A stretch of 64,000 bases of DNA from Roseococcus suduntuyensis. GTDB taxonomy: Bacteria; Pseudomonadota; Alphaproteobacteria; Acetobacterales; Acetobacteraceae. The stretch is taken from positions 647,683 through 711,682 of the forward strand of contig NZ_JACIDJ010000001.1 in the NCBI RefSeq assembly GCF_014196305.1, given 5' to 3'. Below the pieces are notes generated by a model that was not told where the DNA came from, did not search any database, and saw only the letters and a list, made by a program, of their open reading frames with translations. The translations under genes and the position numbers were made by a program. Shown piece after piece: positions 8,516 to 16,976 of this stretch (its first letter is position 1; every line of letters begins with the position of its first letter).

Positions 8516-8525
8516 GGAGCCGACC

Positions 8526-8951
8526 ATGACCTACGCCGCCATCTACCACGCGCCCGTGACGGCCCGCATCGGCCGCATCCGCGAGGGCGTGGCCGCGACC
8601 GAGGCGAAGGATTGGCTGGACCTGCCCGACCTCGGCCGCAACGCCACCCTCAAGGCACTGGACCTGGCCGTGGCCACCTTCAACCGGAAGGTGAAGGAGC
8701 GCGCCAACCTCTCCCCGGCCGAGAGCGAGCGCGTGCTGGGCCTGGCGCGGCTGGTCGGCCAGGTGGAGGCCATGGTGCGCGACGCCGGCGGCCCGGCGGA
8801 TTTCGACGCCCGCGCCTGGCTCTCCCGCTGGCTGCAGGAGCCGCTGCCCGCGCTGGGCCATGCCCGCCCGCTGGATTTCTTGAACACCATGGAGGGCCAG
8901 CGCCTGGTCTCCGACACCCTCGCGAAGGCAGTCAGCGGCGCCTACGCGTGA
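8526..8951 (+). CDS. MbcA/ParS/Xre-type antitoxin (DUF2384)
   Basis: 141-residue protein of the Xre/MbcA/ParS antitoxin family. The N-terminal part (GRNATLKALDLAVATFNRKVKERANLSPAESERVLGLARL) is the helix-turn-helix-like region. The C-terminal part with WLSRWLQEPLPALGHARPLDFLNTMEGQ is the DUF2384 toxin-binding region, where G.ARPLDFL.T..G is the family hallmark. It is preceded by a strong Shine-Dalgarno and an inverted repeat, and its stop overlaps the toxin's GTG start (GTGA). It should neutralise the RES toxin and repress its own operon (family knowledge). Confidence 0.9.
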   Translation: MTYAAIYHAPVTARIGRIREGVAATEAKDWLDLPDLGRNATLKALDLAVATFNRKVKERANLSPAESERVLGLARLVGQVEAMVRDAGGPADFDARAWLSRWLQEPLPALGHARPLDFLNTMEGQRLVSDTLAKAVSGAYA

Positions 8952-9430
8952 GCGTCACGGCCTGGCGCATCGCCAGCGACACGCGCGGCTGGGCGGCGGA
9001 TGACCTTTCGGGCGCCGGCGCCGACGCGACCGGGGGGCGCTGGAACCCGCCGGGGCAGGCGGTGGTCTATGCGTCCATGAGCCGGGCGCTGGCCTGCCTG
9101 GAGACGGTGGTGCACCTGAACGCGGGCGGGCTGCCGCTGAACCGCTATCTGGTGGAACTCACCATCCCCGACGCGCTGTGGAAGGCCGCGCGGCGCGAGA
9201 CGCCGGACAGCCTGCCCGTGGGCTGGGACGCGGAGCCGGCCAGCGCGACCAGTGAGCGCCTGGGCGGGGAATGGCTCTCGGGCGGGGCGAGCGCGCTGCT
9301 GCTGGTGCCCTCGGTGGTGGTGCCGGAGGAGTGGAACCTGTTGCTGAACCCGCGCCATGCCGGGACGGCGGGGGTGAAGGCGCGGAAGGTCAGGAAGTGG
9401 CTGTATGACCCGCGGCTGCGAAGGGCTTGA
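8948..9430 (+). CDS. RES domain toxin
   Basis: 160-residue RES-domain protein, the toxin partner of DUF2384 antitoxins; characterised members degrade or ADP-ribosylate using NAD+. The family's conserved Arg (AWRI), GGRWNPPG with the RWN motif near residue 31, VVYAS, and a glutamate in ALACLETVVHL are all visible, as is the usual Ser-containing ASALLLVPSVVVPEEWNLLLNP. The start is a GTG overlapping the antitoxin stop by four bases. The gene ends 37 nt before a tRNA-Gly gene. It appears intact. Confidence 0.9.
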   Translation: MSVTAWRIASDTRGWAADDLSGAGADATGGRWNPPGQAVVYASMSRALACLETVVHLNAGGLPLNRYLVELTIPDALWKAARRETPDSLPVGWDAEPASATSERLGGEWLSGGASALLLVPSVVVPEEWNLLLNPRHAGTAGVKARKVRKWLYDPRLRRA

Positions 9431-9467
9431 GGTGGCGCGGCTGCTCCGGTATCCATGTGCCCCAGGC

Positions 9468-9542
9468 GCGGGCGTAGTTCAGAGGTAGAACGTCAGCTTC
9501 CCAAGCTGAATGTCGTGGGTTCGATTCCCATCGCCCGCTCCA
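9468..9542 (+). tRNA. tRNA-Gly (anticodon CCC)
   Basis: 75-nt cloverleaf: 7-bp acceptor GCGGGCG/CGCCCGC, D arm GTTC-GAAC, anticodon stem TCAGC/GCTGA with loop TTCCCAA (anticodon CCC, reads GGG), T arm GTGGG-TTCGATT-CCCAT, discriminator T and encoded CCA. All stems are perfectly paired. Confidence 0.96.
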
Positions 9543-9714
9543 CTCTGCTGAAGCCGTAAATGGTTTTAGGAGCGTTTATCGGCGGGCTCGAACGCCAGTC
9601 ACTAGTGTAATCGTGCGGACGTACCCAGTGACGCGGTGCAATCGCATTTGCGACTAGTTTGGCGTAATCTGCGGGTTACGTTAGTCTGATGCTGGCATCG
9701 TGCAGCAGTCAAGA
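9543..9714. other. AT-richer non-coding stretch after the tRNA-Gly gene
   Basis: About 170 nt with clearly lower GC than the surroundings, directly abutting the tRNA 3' end and leading into an equally AT-rich gene. No ORF, hairpin or tRNA 3'-end duplication could be recognised. It probably marks the left edge of a small acquired segment. Confidence 0.5.
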
Positions 9715-10515
9715 ATGGCAAACACCCCGGATCATTGGCGTGAGTGGGTCACTCGGCTCCCAGCGTGGATATGTCCTCGCTGCAAGGAAGGCCGGCTAAA
9801 GCCGGCAGAAAATGCCCCGGTTGAGGTGCCTACTGCATCCACGAAGGCAGGCCGGCAAAGCCCCGATTGGGAGCCGGATTGGGATGAGGGCGTTTTTTCG
9901 GCCATAATGATTTGCGACAATGAAAAGTGCGCTGAAGCTGTAACTGTCTCAGGGCGCACTTCTGTTGATGTGGATTTTAATCACGAAGGGCATCCTTTTT
10001 TAAGTACGTACTATAAGATTTTATTTGCATTTCCCTCGCCCGTGCCAATTTCTATGCCAATACATACGCCAGATGGAGTGAAGTCGGCATTAATCGCAGC
10101 AGCAGGTCTTCTTTGGGCGACGCCTGACGCCGCAATGAATAAGTTGCGACAGGCTGTTGAGGCGTTCCTTTCGGCTGAGAAGATTCCATCAACGACAACA
10201 AAAAAGCCACGCGGGCGAGTTAGGTTAAGTTTACATTGCCGAATCACTCGATACGGCGAGACTCCAAAGGGTCTGCCGTTGGCGTCGGCTTTACTCGCAG
10301 CTAAATGGCTAGGAAATGCTGGCAGCCACGATGATGGAAGCGCCTCGGTGACTCGCGATGACGTGCTTCTTGCATTTCAGGTTGTGGAGCATGTCCTTGA
10401 CGAACGTTATTCTGATCGCCGTCAGAAATTGCTCCAACAAATAACAGCAGTGAACAAGAAGAAGGGTCCAGTTCGCCCAACAAGGAGAAAGACGAGGGTG
10501 AAGCCGCCCTTCTAA
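9715..10515 (+). CDS. DUF4145-like protein, probably horizontally acquired
   Basis: 266-residue protein. An N-terminal zinc-ribbon-like arrangement (CPRC at 20-23 and CDNEKC at 67-72) is followed by a helical region. The C-terminal part contains WLGNAGSHDDGSASVTRDDVLLAFQVVEHVLDERY, the typical signature of DUF4145 proteins. It ends in a Lys/Arg-rich tail. Codon use is far more AT-rich (runs such as TTTTAATCACGA) than in any neighbour, and it sits immediately downstream of a tRNA gene, a common integration site. A GTG five codons upstream (9700) is an alternative start. Function unknown; DUF4145 domains occur alone or fused to restriction enzymes, so a defence role is possible but unproven. 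Confidence 0.65.
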   Translation: MANTPDHWREWVTRLPAWICPRCKEGRLKPAENAPVEVPTASTKAGRQSPDWEPDWDEGVFSAIMICDNEKCAEAVTVSGRTSVDVDFNHEGHPFLSTYYKILFAFPSPVPISMPIHTPDGVKSALIAAAGLLWATPDAAMNKLRQAVEAFLSAEKIPSTTTKKPRGRVRLSLHCRITRYGETPKGLPLASALLAAKWLGNAGSHDDGSASVTRDDVLLAFQVVEHVLDERYSDRRQKLLQQITAVNKKKGPVRPTRRKTRVKPPF

Positions 10516-10555
10516 GGCCCGTGAGTGGTTTGTCTCGCTTTGCCACTTAATCCCC

Positions 10556-13500
10556 TCACCCCTCCGCCATCGCCACCGCCTCCCCCAAATCCACGCTCAA
10601 CAACCGCGACACCCCGCGCTCCTGCATCGTCACGCCGAACAGCCGGTGCATCCGCGCCATGGTCAGCGCGTGGTGGGTGATGATGAGGAAGCGCGTCCCC
10701 CCCGCCACCCGCGTCTCGCCATCCGCCGCGTCGTCATCCACCTCGGGCGGGCGTGACATCACGTCCAGCAGGTCGCACAGCCGCTCCACATTCGCGTCGT
10801 CCAGCGGTGCGTCCACCTCGTCCAGCACGCAGACGGGCGCGGGGTGGCAGCGGAACACGGCGAAGATCAAGGACAGCGCCGTCAGCGCCTGCTCCCCGCC
10901 CGACAGCAGCGACAGCGCGGACAGCTTCTTCCCCGGCGGCTCCGCGTAGATTTCGAGGCCGCCTTCCAGCGGGTCCTCGCTGCCCACCAGCGCCAGATGC
11001 GCCCGCCCGCCCCCGAACAGCCGCGTGAACAGCGCCCGGAACTCCCGGTCCACCTGGTCGAAGGTGGCGCGCAGCCGTTCCCGCGCCTCGCGGTTGAGGT
11101 GCCCGATCGAGCCGCGCAGCTTCGCGATGGCGGCGCCGATCTCCTCGCGCTCGCGCAGCAGGGTGGCGATGCGGGCGTCCAGCTCCTCCAGCTCCACCTC
11201 GGCGCGGAGGTTCACCGGCCCCATCTCCTCGCGTTCACGGGCCAGGCGCTCCGCCTTGCGGCGCGCGCGGTCCTCGGCGGCGTCGGAGAGGTCTTCGGGC
11301 GGGTCGGGCAAGGCCGGCTCCTCGCCCAGCCGTTCGGTGATGCGCTCGGCCAGCGCCGCACCGGCGCGCAGCGCGGCCTCGCGCGCCGCTTCGGCCCGCA
11401 GCGCGGCCTCGCGCGCGGAAGCCAGCGCCATATCGGCCGCGCGCCGCGTCTCCTCCGCCGCGCGGGCGCGGCTGGAGGCCATCTCCAGCGCCGCCACCGC
11501 CGCCACATGGGCCGCCTCCGCGGCGGCGAGGCGTGTGGCGGCTTCCTCGGTCAGCCGCGCCGCCTCCTCGGGGCGGCGGGCCAGTGCCTCGCGGCGTGCG
11601 GCGGCCTCGGCCACGCGGGCTGTCAGGGCCTCGCGGCGGGTGGTGGCCTCCGACAGGCGCTGCGCCCAGGCAGCGCGTTCCGCCAGCGCGGCCTCGCGGC
11701 GCGCGGCAAGCCCCTCGCGCTCGGCCCGCAGCCCGGCGGCGCGGCCGCGCGCTTCCGCTTCGCGGCCCCGCACATCCGACAGCGCAAGCCGGGCCGCGTC
11801 CACCCCGGCCCGCGCCTCCACCAGGTCCGGCAGGGCGGCCCGCGCGGCGCGGGCGGTAGCGAGCGCGGCCTCGGCCTCCGCCAGTTCCGCGCCCAGCCTT
11901 TCCTCCTGCGGTGCCAGCGCGGCAAGCTGCGCGGCGGCGGCGGCCTGGCGTTCGGTCAGGCGCTGCAATTCGGTGCGGCGGTTGGCCAATTCGCCCTCGG
12001 CCGCGGCTCGGGCGCGGCGGGCGGCCTGTTCGGCGGCCTCGGCGCGAGAGGCGGCGGCGGCTTCATCTGCGGCGCCGCGCGGGGCGGGCAGGGCGGCCAG
12101 CGCGGCTTCGGCCTCGCGCAGGGCGGCTTCGGCTTCGTCGCGCTCGGCCTTGGCCCGGCCGGCCTGGGCGGCGGTTTCCGCGAGGCGGCGTTCGGCGGCG
12201 TCGAGGTTGGCGGCGAGGCGCGCGGCGCGGGTCTCGGCCTCGCGCGCCTGTGCCTCGGCGACATTTCGGGCGCGGCGGGCGGTTTCCTCGGCGGATTGCG
12301 CGGCGCGGTCGGCGGCGACGGCCTCGGCGCGCGCGGCCTCCGCGGCGCGGGCGAGGGGCGCGGTCTCGGCCAGCTTCGCCTCGGCCTGGCGCAGCCGGGC
12401 CAGCGCCTGCAGCCGCGCCGCCCCGGCCTGCGCCCCGCCCGGGGCCAGCACATAGCCATCCCAGCGCCACAGCGCCCCGCCGCGCGAGACCAGCGCCTGG
12501 CCCGGGCGCAGCGCCGCCTGGTGGGGCGCGCCATCCTCCGCCAGCCCGATCTGCGACAGCGCACGGGCGAGTTCCGGCGGCGCCTCGACCAGGCCGGCCA
12601 GTGACGTGACACCGGAAGGCAAGGGCGGCGCCTCGGCCAACGGCGGCAGGGTGCGCCAGAAGCGGTTGCGCCCGCTGCCGCGCCCACCCTCCAGGCCTTC
12701 GCCCAGCGCGGCCCCCAGCGCGGCTTCCAGCCCGGCGGGGACGCGCAGGGTGCGGGCGATGGGGTTCGCCTCGGTGGTATCACCCGTGGCGGCCTCCAGG
12801 CCTTGAAGCTCGGCCTTCAGGCGGGATTCGGCGGCCAGCGCGGCGGTTTCGGCGGCGCGGGCCTCGGTGGCGCGACGGGTGGCGGCCTCGCGGGCGGGCA
12901 GGGCTTCGGCCAGGGCCGCCTCGGCGGCGCGCAGCTTCGCGGCGGCGGTCTCGGCGGCCTCGCGCGCCTGGGCGGCTTCGCCAGCGTCGGGGCGCGCGGC
13001 GTCGAGGCGCGCCTGTTCTCCCCGCGCCGCATCGTCACGCGCGCCGGCGGATTGGGCGCGGCTGGCGGCGGCGGCGCGGGCGCGTTCGGCGGCGGCGCGC
13101 TCGATCTCGGCGGCGCGGGCGGCGCGGCTGGCTTCGGCCGCCTGTTCGGCGGCGTGGCGGCGGGCGCGTTCGGCGGCCTCCAGCGCGGCGCGGGCCTCGG
13201 CCAGGGCGGTTTCGGCGGCGGACAGCGCCTCGGCCGCGGCGGCGCGGAGGGGTTCGGGGACGGATTGCGCCTCGGCGGCCTTCCGCTGGGCATCCAGTTG
13301 CGCGCGCTGCTCCTGCAGGCGCCGCGCCCGCTGCTCCGCGAAGTTCAGTTCGGAAGCGAGCTGGTTGGCCCGCGCAGCCAGTTGCGCCGCCGCCTCCGTC
13401 GCCTCCTGCAAGCGGACCTCGCTGGTGGCGACCTCGGCGGCGAAGGCATCCGCACCCGCTTCCGCCTCCGCGATGCGGGCGGGAAGCTGGCCCTCGGCGC

Positions 13501-14671
13501 CGGCCAGCCCGGCGGCCTCGCGTCCGGCACGGGTTTCGGCGGCGCGGGCGTCCTCTTCCAGCTTTTCCGCATCGGCCACGTCGGCCCGAAGCTGGGCGAG
13601 GTTGGCCTCGGCCTCGCGCAGCGCCTCGGCGGCGCGGGCGGATTCGGCGGCGAGATTTTCCGCCTCGACGCGCCGGCGTTCCAGCAGGGTGCGGGCCAGG
13701 CCTTCCTCGGCGCGGGGCGCCTCGACAGCGGCGGAAAGCGTCTCGGCGGCGCGGGTGGCCTGGCTGGCCTCCGCCTCGGCCCGGCGCAGGGCGTCGCCGC
13801 GCTCCTCCAACGCTGCGCTGGCCTGCTGGATGGCGGCCTCGGCACGTGCGACGAGCAGGGCGAACCAATCCCCCTCCGCATCCCGCACCAGGCCCGAGAG
13901 GTTGCGGTAGCGCGCCGCCTGCCGCGCCTGCTTCTTCAAGGATTCCTGCTGGGTGGTCAGGCTGCCGAGCAGATCCTCGCTGCGGGCCAGGTTGTTCTCC
14001 GCCTGGCGCAGCTTCAGCTCCGCCTCGTGCCGGCGGGCGCGCAGGCCGGCGATGCCCGCGGCCTCCTCCAGCACCGAGCGCCGTTCCTCGGGCTTGGCGC
14101 CGATCAGCAGCGCCACCCGCCCCTGGCTGACCATGCCCGAGGCGCGCGGGCCGGAGGCGAGGTCGGCGAACATGGTGTTCACGTCCCGCGCCCGCACCTC
14201 GCGCCCATTGATGCGGTAGGAACTGCCCGAGCCCCGCTCGATTCGGCGGATCACCTCCAGATCGGCCGCGCGGTCCATGGGGGCGGGGGCCACGCCCAGC
14301 GCGTCCTCCAGGCGCAGCACCACCTCGGCCAGGTTGCGGGCGGGGCGGGTGGCGGTGCCCGCGAAGATGACGTCGTCCATCTCGCCGCCGCGCAAGGACC
14401 GCGCGTTGCTCTCGCCCATGGCCCAGCGCAGCGCCTCGACCACGTTGGATTTGCCGCAGCCATTGGGGCCGACAATGCCCGTCAGCCCGGGCAGGACGGG
14501 GACCTGCACCGGCTCGGCGAAGCTCTTGAAGCCGGCGATGGAGATGCCCGTGAGCGTGGCGGAGAGGCGCCGCCGCCCCTCCTCCACCGCTCCCGGTTCA
14601 GGCGTGTCGGGTCCGGGCGTTTTTGGCCCAGGCGTTTCTGGCCCAGCCGTTTCAGGCGTGGTCTCGCTCAC
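10556..14671 (-). CDS. smc: Chromosome segregation ATPase SMC
   Basis: 1371-residue SMC protein, the core of bacterial condensin. The N-terminal head has Walker A GPNGCGKSN at about 68-76. It is followed by a very long Ala/Glu/Arg coiled coil, a hinge in the middle (around NPIARTLRVPAG...GGALWRWDGYVLAPGG), a second coiled coil, and the C-terminal head with LSGGEQALTALSL and Walker B VCVLDEVDAPLDD near 1280. It is longer than most SMC proteins (about 1150-1200). It starts with about 30 extra residues rich in Pro, Gly and Thr, and carries an acidic insertion of about 20 residues before FLIITHH. The GTG start overlaps the dsbA-like stop (GTGA), so the two genes are coupled. Confidence 0.95.
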   Translation of the reverse strand: MSETTPETAGPETPGPKTPGPDTPEPGAVEEGRRRLSATLTGISIAGFKSFAEPVQVPVLPGLTGIVGPNGCGKSNVVEALRWAMGESNARSLRGGEMDDVIFAGTATRPARNLAEVVLRLEDALGVAPAPMDRAADLEVIRRIERGSGSSYRINGREVRARDVNTMFADLASGPRASGMVSQGRVALLIGAKPEERRSVLEEAAGIAGLRARRHEAELKLRQAENNLARSEDLLGSLTTQQESLKKQARQAARYRNLSGLVRDAEGDWFALLVARAEAAIQQASAALEERGDALRRAEAEASQATRAAETLSAAVEAPRAEEGLARTLLERRRVEAENLAAESARAAEALREAEANLAQLRADVADAEKLEEDARAAETRAGREAAGLAGAEGQLPARIAEAEAGADAFAAEVATSEVRLQEATEAAAQLAARANQLASELNFAEQRARRLQEQRAQLDAQRKAAEAQSVPEPLRAAAAEALSAAETALAEARAALEAAERARRHAAEQAAEASRAARAAEIERAAAERARAAAASRAQSAGARDDAARGEQARLDAARPDAGEAAQAREAAETAAAKLRAAEAALAEALPAREAATRRATEARAAETAALAAESRLKAELQGLEAATGDTTEANPIARTLRVPAGLEAALGAALGEGLEGGRGSGRNRFWRTLPPLAEAPPLPSGVTSLAGLVEAPPELARALSQIGLAEDGAPHQAALRPGQALVSRGGALWRWDGYVLAPGGAQAGAARLQALARLRQAEAKLAETAPLARAAEAARAEAVAADRAAQSAEETARRARNVAEAQAREAETRAARLAANLDAAERRLAETAAQAGRAKAERDEAEAALREAEAALAALPAPRGAADEAAAASRAEAAEQAARRARAAAEGELANRRTELQRLTERQAAAAAQLAALAPQEERLGAELAEAEAALATARAARAALPDLVEARAGVDAARLALSDVRGREAEARGRAAGLRAEREGLAARREAALAERAAWAQRLSEATTRREALTARVAEAAARREALARRPEEAARLTEEAATRLAAAEAAHVAAVAALEMASSRARAAEETRRAADMALASAREAALRAEAAREAALRAGAALAERITERLGEEPALPDPPEDLSDAAEDRARRKAERLAREREEMGPVNLRAEVELEELDARIATLLREREEIGAAIAKLRGSIGHLNREARERLRATFDQVDREFRALFTRLFGGGRAHLALVGSEDPLEGGLEIYAEPPGKKLSALSLLSGGEQALTALSLIFAVFRCHPAPVCVLDEVDAPLDDANVERLCDLLDVMSRPPEVDDDAADGETRVAGGTRFLIITHHALTMARMHRLFGVTMQERGVSRLLSVDLGEAVAMAEG
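14598..14660. repeat. Degenerate short tandem repeat encoding the Pro/Gly/Thr tail of SMC
   Basis: Four imperfect copies of a unit of about 15 nt, encoding repeats of the type GPETP, GPKTP, GPDTP at the SMC N-terminus. Coordinates are approximate. Likely a slippage-prone expansion in a non-conserved tail. Confidence 0.5.
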
Positions 14672-15279
14672 GTGCGCGGGGCGCTGCGGACCTGCCGTTC
14701 GAACTCCGCGAAGGACAGTCCGCCCGTGTGCAGCCGCCCGTTGAAGGTGAAGCTGGGCGTGGCGCGGATCTGGTATTGCTGCTCCGCCGCCAGGCGCTGG
14801 GACAGGATGCCGCGATGGAATTCCTGGTCGGTGGCGACGGCATTGAAGGCCTCGCGGTCCATGCCGGCCAGGGCCGCGATGCGCGCCAGCTCCTCCGCCT
14901 GGCGGCCCTGGGCGAAGGCCCAGCGCGCCTGGGTCTGGAACAGGGCGGTCAGGAAGGCCTCGTAGCGGTCGGCCGGCATGGCGCGCGCCACGGCGGAAGC
15001 GAGCAGCGCGATGCCGTCCAGGGGGAAGTCCCGCCACACCATGCGGATCTGCCCCGTCTCGACCAGCTGGCGGCGCACTTGGGGCCAGATGTCATTGTGG
15101 AAATTGGCGCAATGCCCGCAGGTGAGGGAGAAGAATTCCTGCACCACCACGGGGGCGTTGGCCTGGCCCGTGCTCCGTTCCGCGAGGCGCGGGTCGGTGG
15201 GGGCGGGGGTTTGGGCGAAAGCCGGCGTGGCAAGGACGCCGCCGCCCAGCACGCCCAGATGACGACGCGAAATCCGCAT
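14668..15279 (-). CDS. DsbA-like thioredoxin-fold protein, exported
   Basis: 203-residue periplasmic thiol oxidoreductase of the DSBA/thioredoxin_4 type. It has a Tat-like leader (RISRRHLGVLGGGVLATPAFA), the redox motif CGHC at 54-57 (FFSLTCGHCANFH), and a cis-proline loop near the end (IRATPSFTFNGRL). It likely introduces or shuffles disulfides in exported proteins. It is coupled by a 4-nt overlap to smc downstream, an arrangement also found in other alphaproteobacteria; the functional reason is unknown. Confidence 0.9.
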   Translation of the reverse strand: MRISRRHLGVLGGGVLATPAFAQTPAPTDPRLAERSTGQANAPVVVQEFFSLTCGHCANFHNDIWPQVRRQLVETGQIRMVWRDFPLDGIALLASAVARAMPADRYEAFLTALFQTQARWAFAQGRQAEELARIAALAGMDREAFNAVATDQEFHRGILSQRLAAEQQYQIRATPSFTFNGRLHTGGLSFAEFERQVRSAPRT

Positions 15280-15369
15280 GGAACCAGGTCTCCTGATGCT
15301 TTGGGCGGAGTTTACCCGCCGCCGCGCCTGGGCACAAAGCGTCGGCGTGGTGTGAGACAGATTGTGACA

Positions 15370-15984
15370 TTAACCCGTGACGACCGGACCTCGCAGCCGG
15401 ACGGCACTGGGCGGCCGGCGGTAGGCGGCCGCGAAGGCGGCGTTGAAGCGGCGCAGGCTGCCGAACCCCGCCTGCGCCGCGATGTCCGTCATGGGCAACG
15501 TCGTCGTGTCGAGCAATCGCTGCGCGCGCCGGAGGCGGGCCGTGCGGGCGGCCTGCGCCGGCGAGGCACCGACATGACGCGCGAACAGCCGGGCCAGATG
15601 CCGCGCGCCGACGCCGAGGCGCGCGGCCAGCGCCCCCACCGTCGCGCCCTCGCCATCCAGCGCCCCCTCCTCGATCAGCCGCAGGGCACGCGCGACCGTC
15701 GTGGCCGAACCATTCCAGGCCGGGCCGAAGGGCGCCGTCTCCGGGCGGCAGCGGAGGCAGGGGCGGTAACCCGCGGCCTCGGCCGCCGCCGCGGAGGCCG
15801 CGAAGCGCACATTCTTTCGCAGAGGCAGGCGCACCGGGCAGACGGGCCGACAATACACGCCGGTCGTGCGCACCAGGATGAAGAACCGCCCGTCATAGGC
15901 CGGGTCGCGCGCCAGCCACGCGCGCTCGCATTCGGCGTCATCGAGGGGGAGGACGGAGTCCGGTTCCGGCGAGCGGGAGGGCAC
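15370..15984 (-). CDS. Ada-type zinc/methyl-acceptor domain fused to AraC helix-turn-helix, stand-alone
   Basis: 204 residues corresponding to the N-terminal half of Ada or Ada-AlkA proteins. The Ada metal-binding domain has Cys at 45, 49 (YCRPVCP), 76 and 79 (CLRC), the four zinc ligands, of which the first acts as methylphosphotriester acceptor in Ada. Residues about 90-200 form an AraC-type DNA-binding domain with LAARLGVGARHLARLFARHVG and the second helix pair ending AAYRRPPSAVR. No O6-methylguanine methyltransferase or AlkA glycosylase domain follows; the next gene is dsbA-like. It is either a genuine stand-alone methylation-damage sensor or a truncated Ada. It is divergent from an EamA exporter 23 nt away. 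Confidence 0.85.
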   Translation of the reverse strand: MPSRSPEPDSVLPLDDAECERAWLARDPAYDGRFFILVRTTGVYCRPVCPVRLPLRKNVRFAASAAAAEAAGYRPCLRCRPETAPFGPAWNGSATTVARALRLIEEGALDGEGATVGALAARLGVGARHLARLFARHVGASPAQAARTARLRRAQRLLDTTTLPMTDIAAQAGFGSLRRFNAAFAAAYRRPPSAVRLRGPVVTG

Positions 15985-16007
15985 GGCGCGACGCTATCCC
16001 ACAGCCC

Positions 16008-16952
16008 ATGCGCGATGTGAACGCAAAAGCGATGGGCCCTGTGGAGTGGGCCATGCTCCTTGGCCTCTCCATTCTCTGGGGCGGGTCGTTCTTCTTCGCC
16101 AAGATCGCGGTCGCCGAGCTGCCGCCGCTCACCCTCGTCCTCGGCCGCGTCGCCCTGGCCGCGCTCGCGCTGCATGTCGTGGTGCTTCTGTCCGGGCGGC
16201 GCATGCCCATCACCCGGGAGGCGCTGCTCGCCTTCGCCGTCATGGGGGTGCTGAACAACCTCATCCCCTTCGCGCTCATCTTCTGGGGGCAGACGCGCAT
16301 CGCCAGCGGCGTCGCCTCCATCCTCAACGCCACCACCCCGCTGTTCACCGTCATCGTCGCCCATCTCCTGACGCGCGAGGAGAAGGCCAGCGGGGGGCGC
16401 CTCGCGGGGGTGCTGCTCGGCATCGGCGGCGTCGCCGTGATGATAGGGCCCGGGGCGATCGGATCACTCGGCCGGGATGGCGCTGCGTGGGGTGAGCTGG
16501 CGGTGCTTGGTGCCGCGCTCTCCTATGCCTTCGCCGGCGTCTGGGGGCGCCGTTTCCGCGCTTTGGGCCTGGATCCGCTTGTGTCGGCCTGCGGCCAGCT
16601 TTCGGCCAGCGCGCTGCTGGCCCTGCCGGTCATCCTCCTGGTGGATGCGCCCTGGACGCTGCCGCCCCCGGGTGGGGCCACCTGGATGGCGCTCCTGGCG
16701 CTCGCCCTTGCCAGCACGGCGCTCGCCTACGTCATCTTCTTCCGTGTGCTGGCGGTGGCGGGGGCTACCGGTATTTCCCTGGTGACGTTCCTCATTCCTG
16801 TCAGCGCGATTCTTCTTGGCTTCCTCTTCCTGGGCGAGCGCCTGGAGGGGCCGCATGTCGCGGGCATGGCGCTGATTGGCCTCGGCCTCACCGCCATTGA
16901 CGGCCGGCCATGGCGCCTGCTGCGGGCTAGGTGGGCGGGGCCTCCCGCCTGA
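16008..16952 (+). CDS. EamA/RhaT family drug-metabolite transporter
   Basis: 314-residue ten-helix DMT superfamily exporter with two tandem EamA repeats. The first repeat begins WAMLLGLSILWGGSFFFAKIAV and contains RIASGVASILNATTPLFTV. The second begins ELAVLGAALSYAFAGVWGRR and ends with ATGISLVTFLIPVSAILLGFLFLGERL. The conserved Pro and Glu of both repeats are present. Substrate unknown (amino acids, metabolites or drugs in characterised relatives). It shares a 23-bp gap with the divergent Ada-type regulator, which might control it. Confidence 0.92.
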   Translation: MRDVNAKAMGPVEWAMLLGLSILWGGSFFFAKIAVAELPPLTLVLGRVALAALALHVVVLLSGRRMPITREALLAFAVMGVLNNLIPFALIFWGQTRIASGVASILNATTPLFTVIVAHLLTREEKASGGRLAGVLLGIGGVAVMIGPGAIGSLGRDGAAWGELAVLGAALSYAFAGVWGRRFRALGLDPLVSACGQLSASALLALPVILLVDAPWTLPPPGGATWMALLALALASTALAYVIFFRVLAVAGATGISLVTFLIPVSAILLGFLFLGERLEGPHVAGMALIGLGLTAIDGRPWRLLRARWAGPPA

Positions 16953-16976
16953 CCTGTGCTCGGCGACGGCGCCCCG

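Noticed and set aside
8464-8525. Sigma70 -35/-10 promoter for the toxin-antitoxin pair
   Set aside because: TTGCCC and TAGAGT are too close together, and other pairings match poorly.
9468-10560. Integrated element with att sites at tRNA-Gly
   Set aside because: No duplicate of the tRNA 3' end and no integrase between the tRNA and smc; only composition supports transfer.
10844-14965. Long plus-strand open frames opposite smc
   Set aside because: Ala/Gly/Arg-only low-complexity products created by the Ala-rich coiled-coil codons of smc on the other strand.
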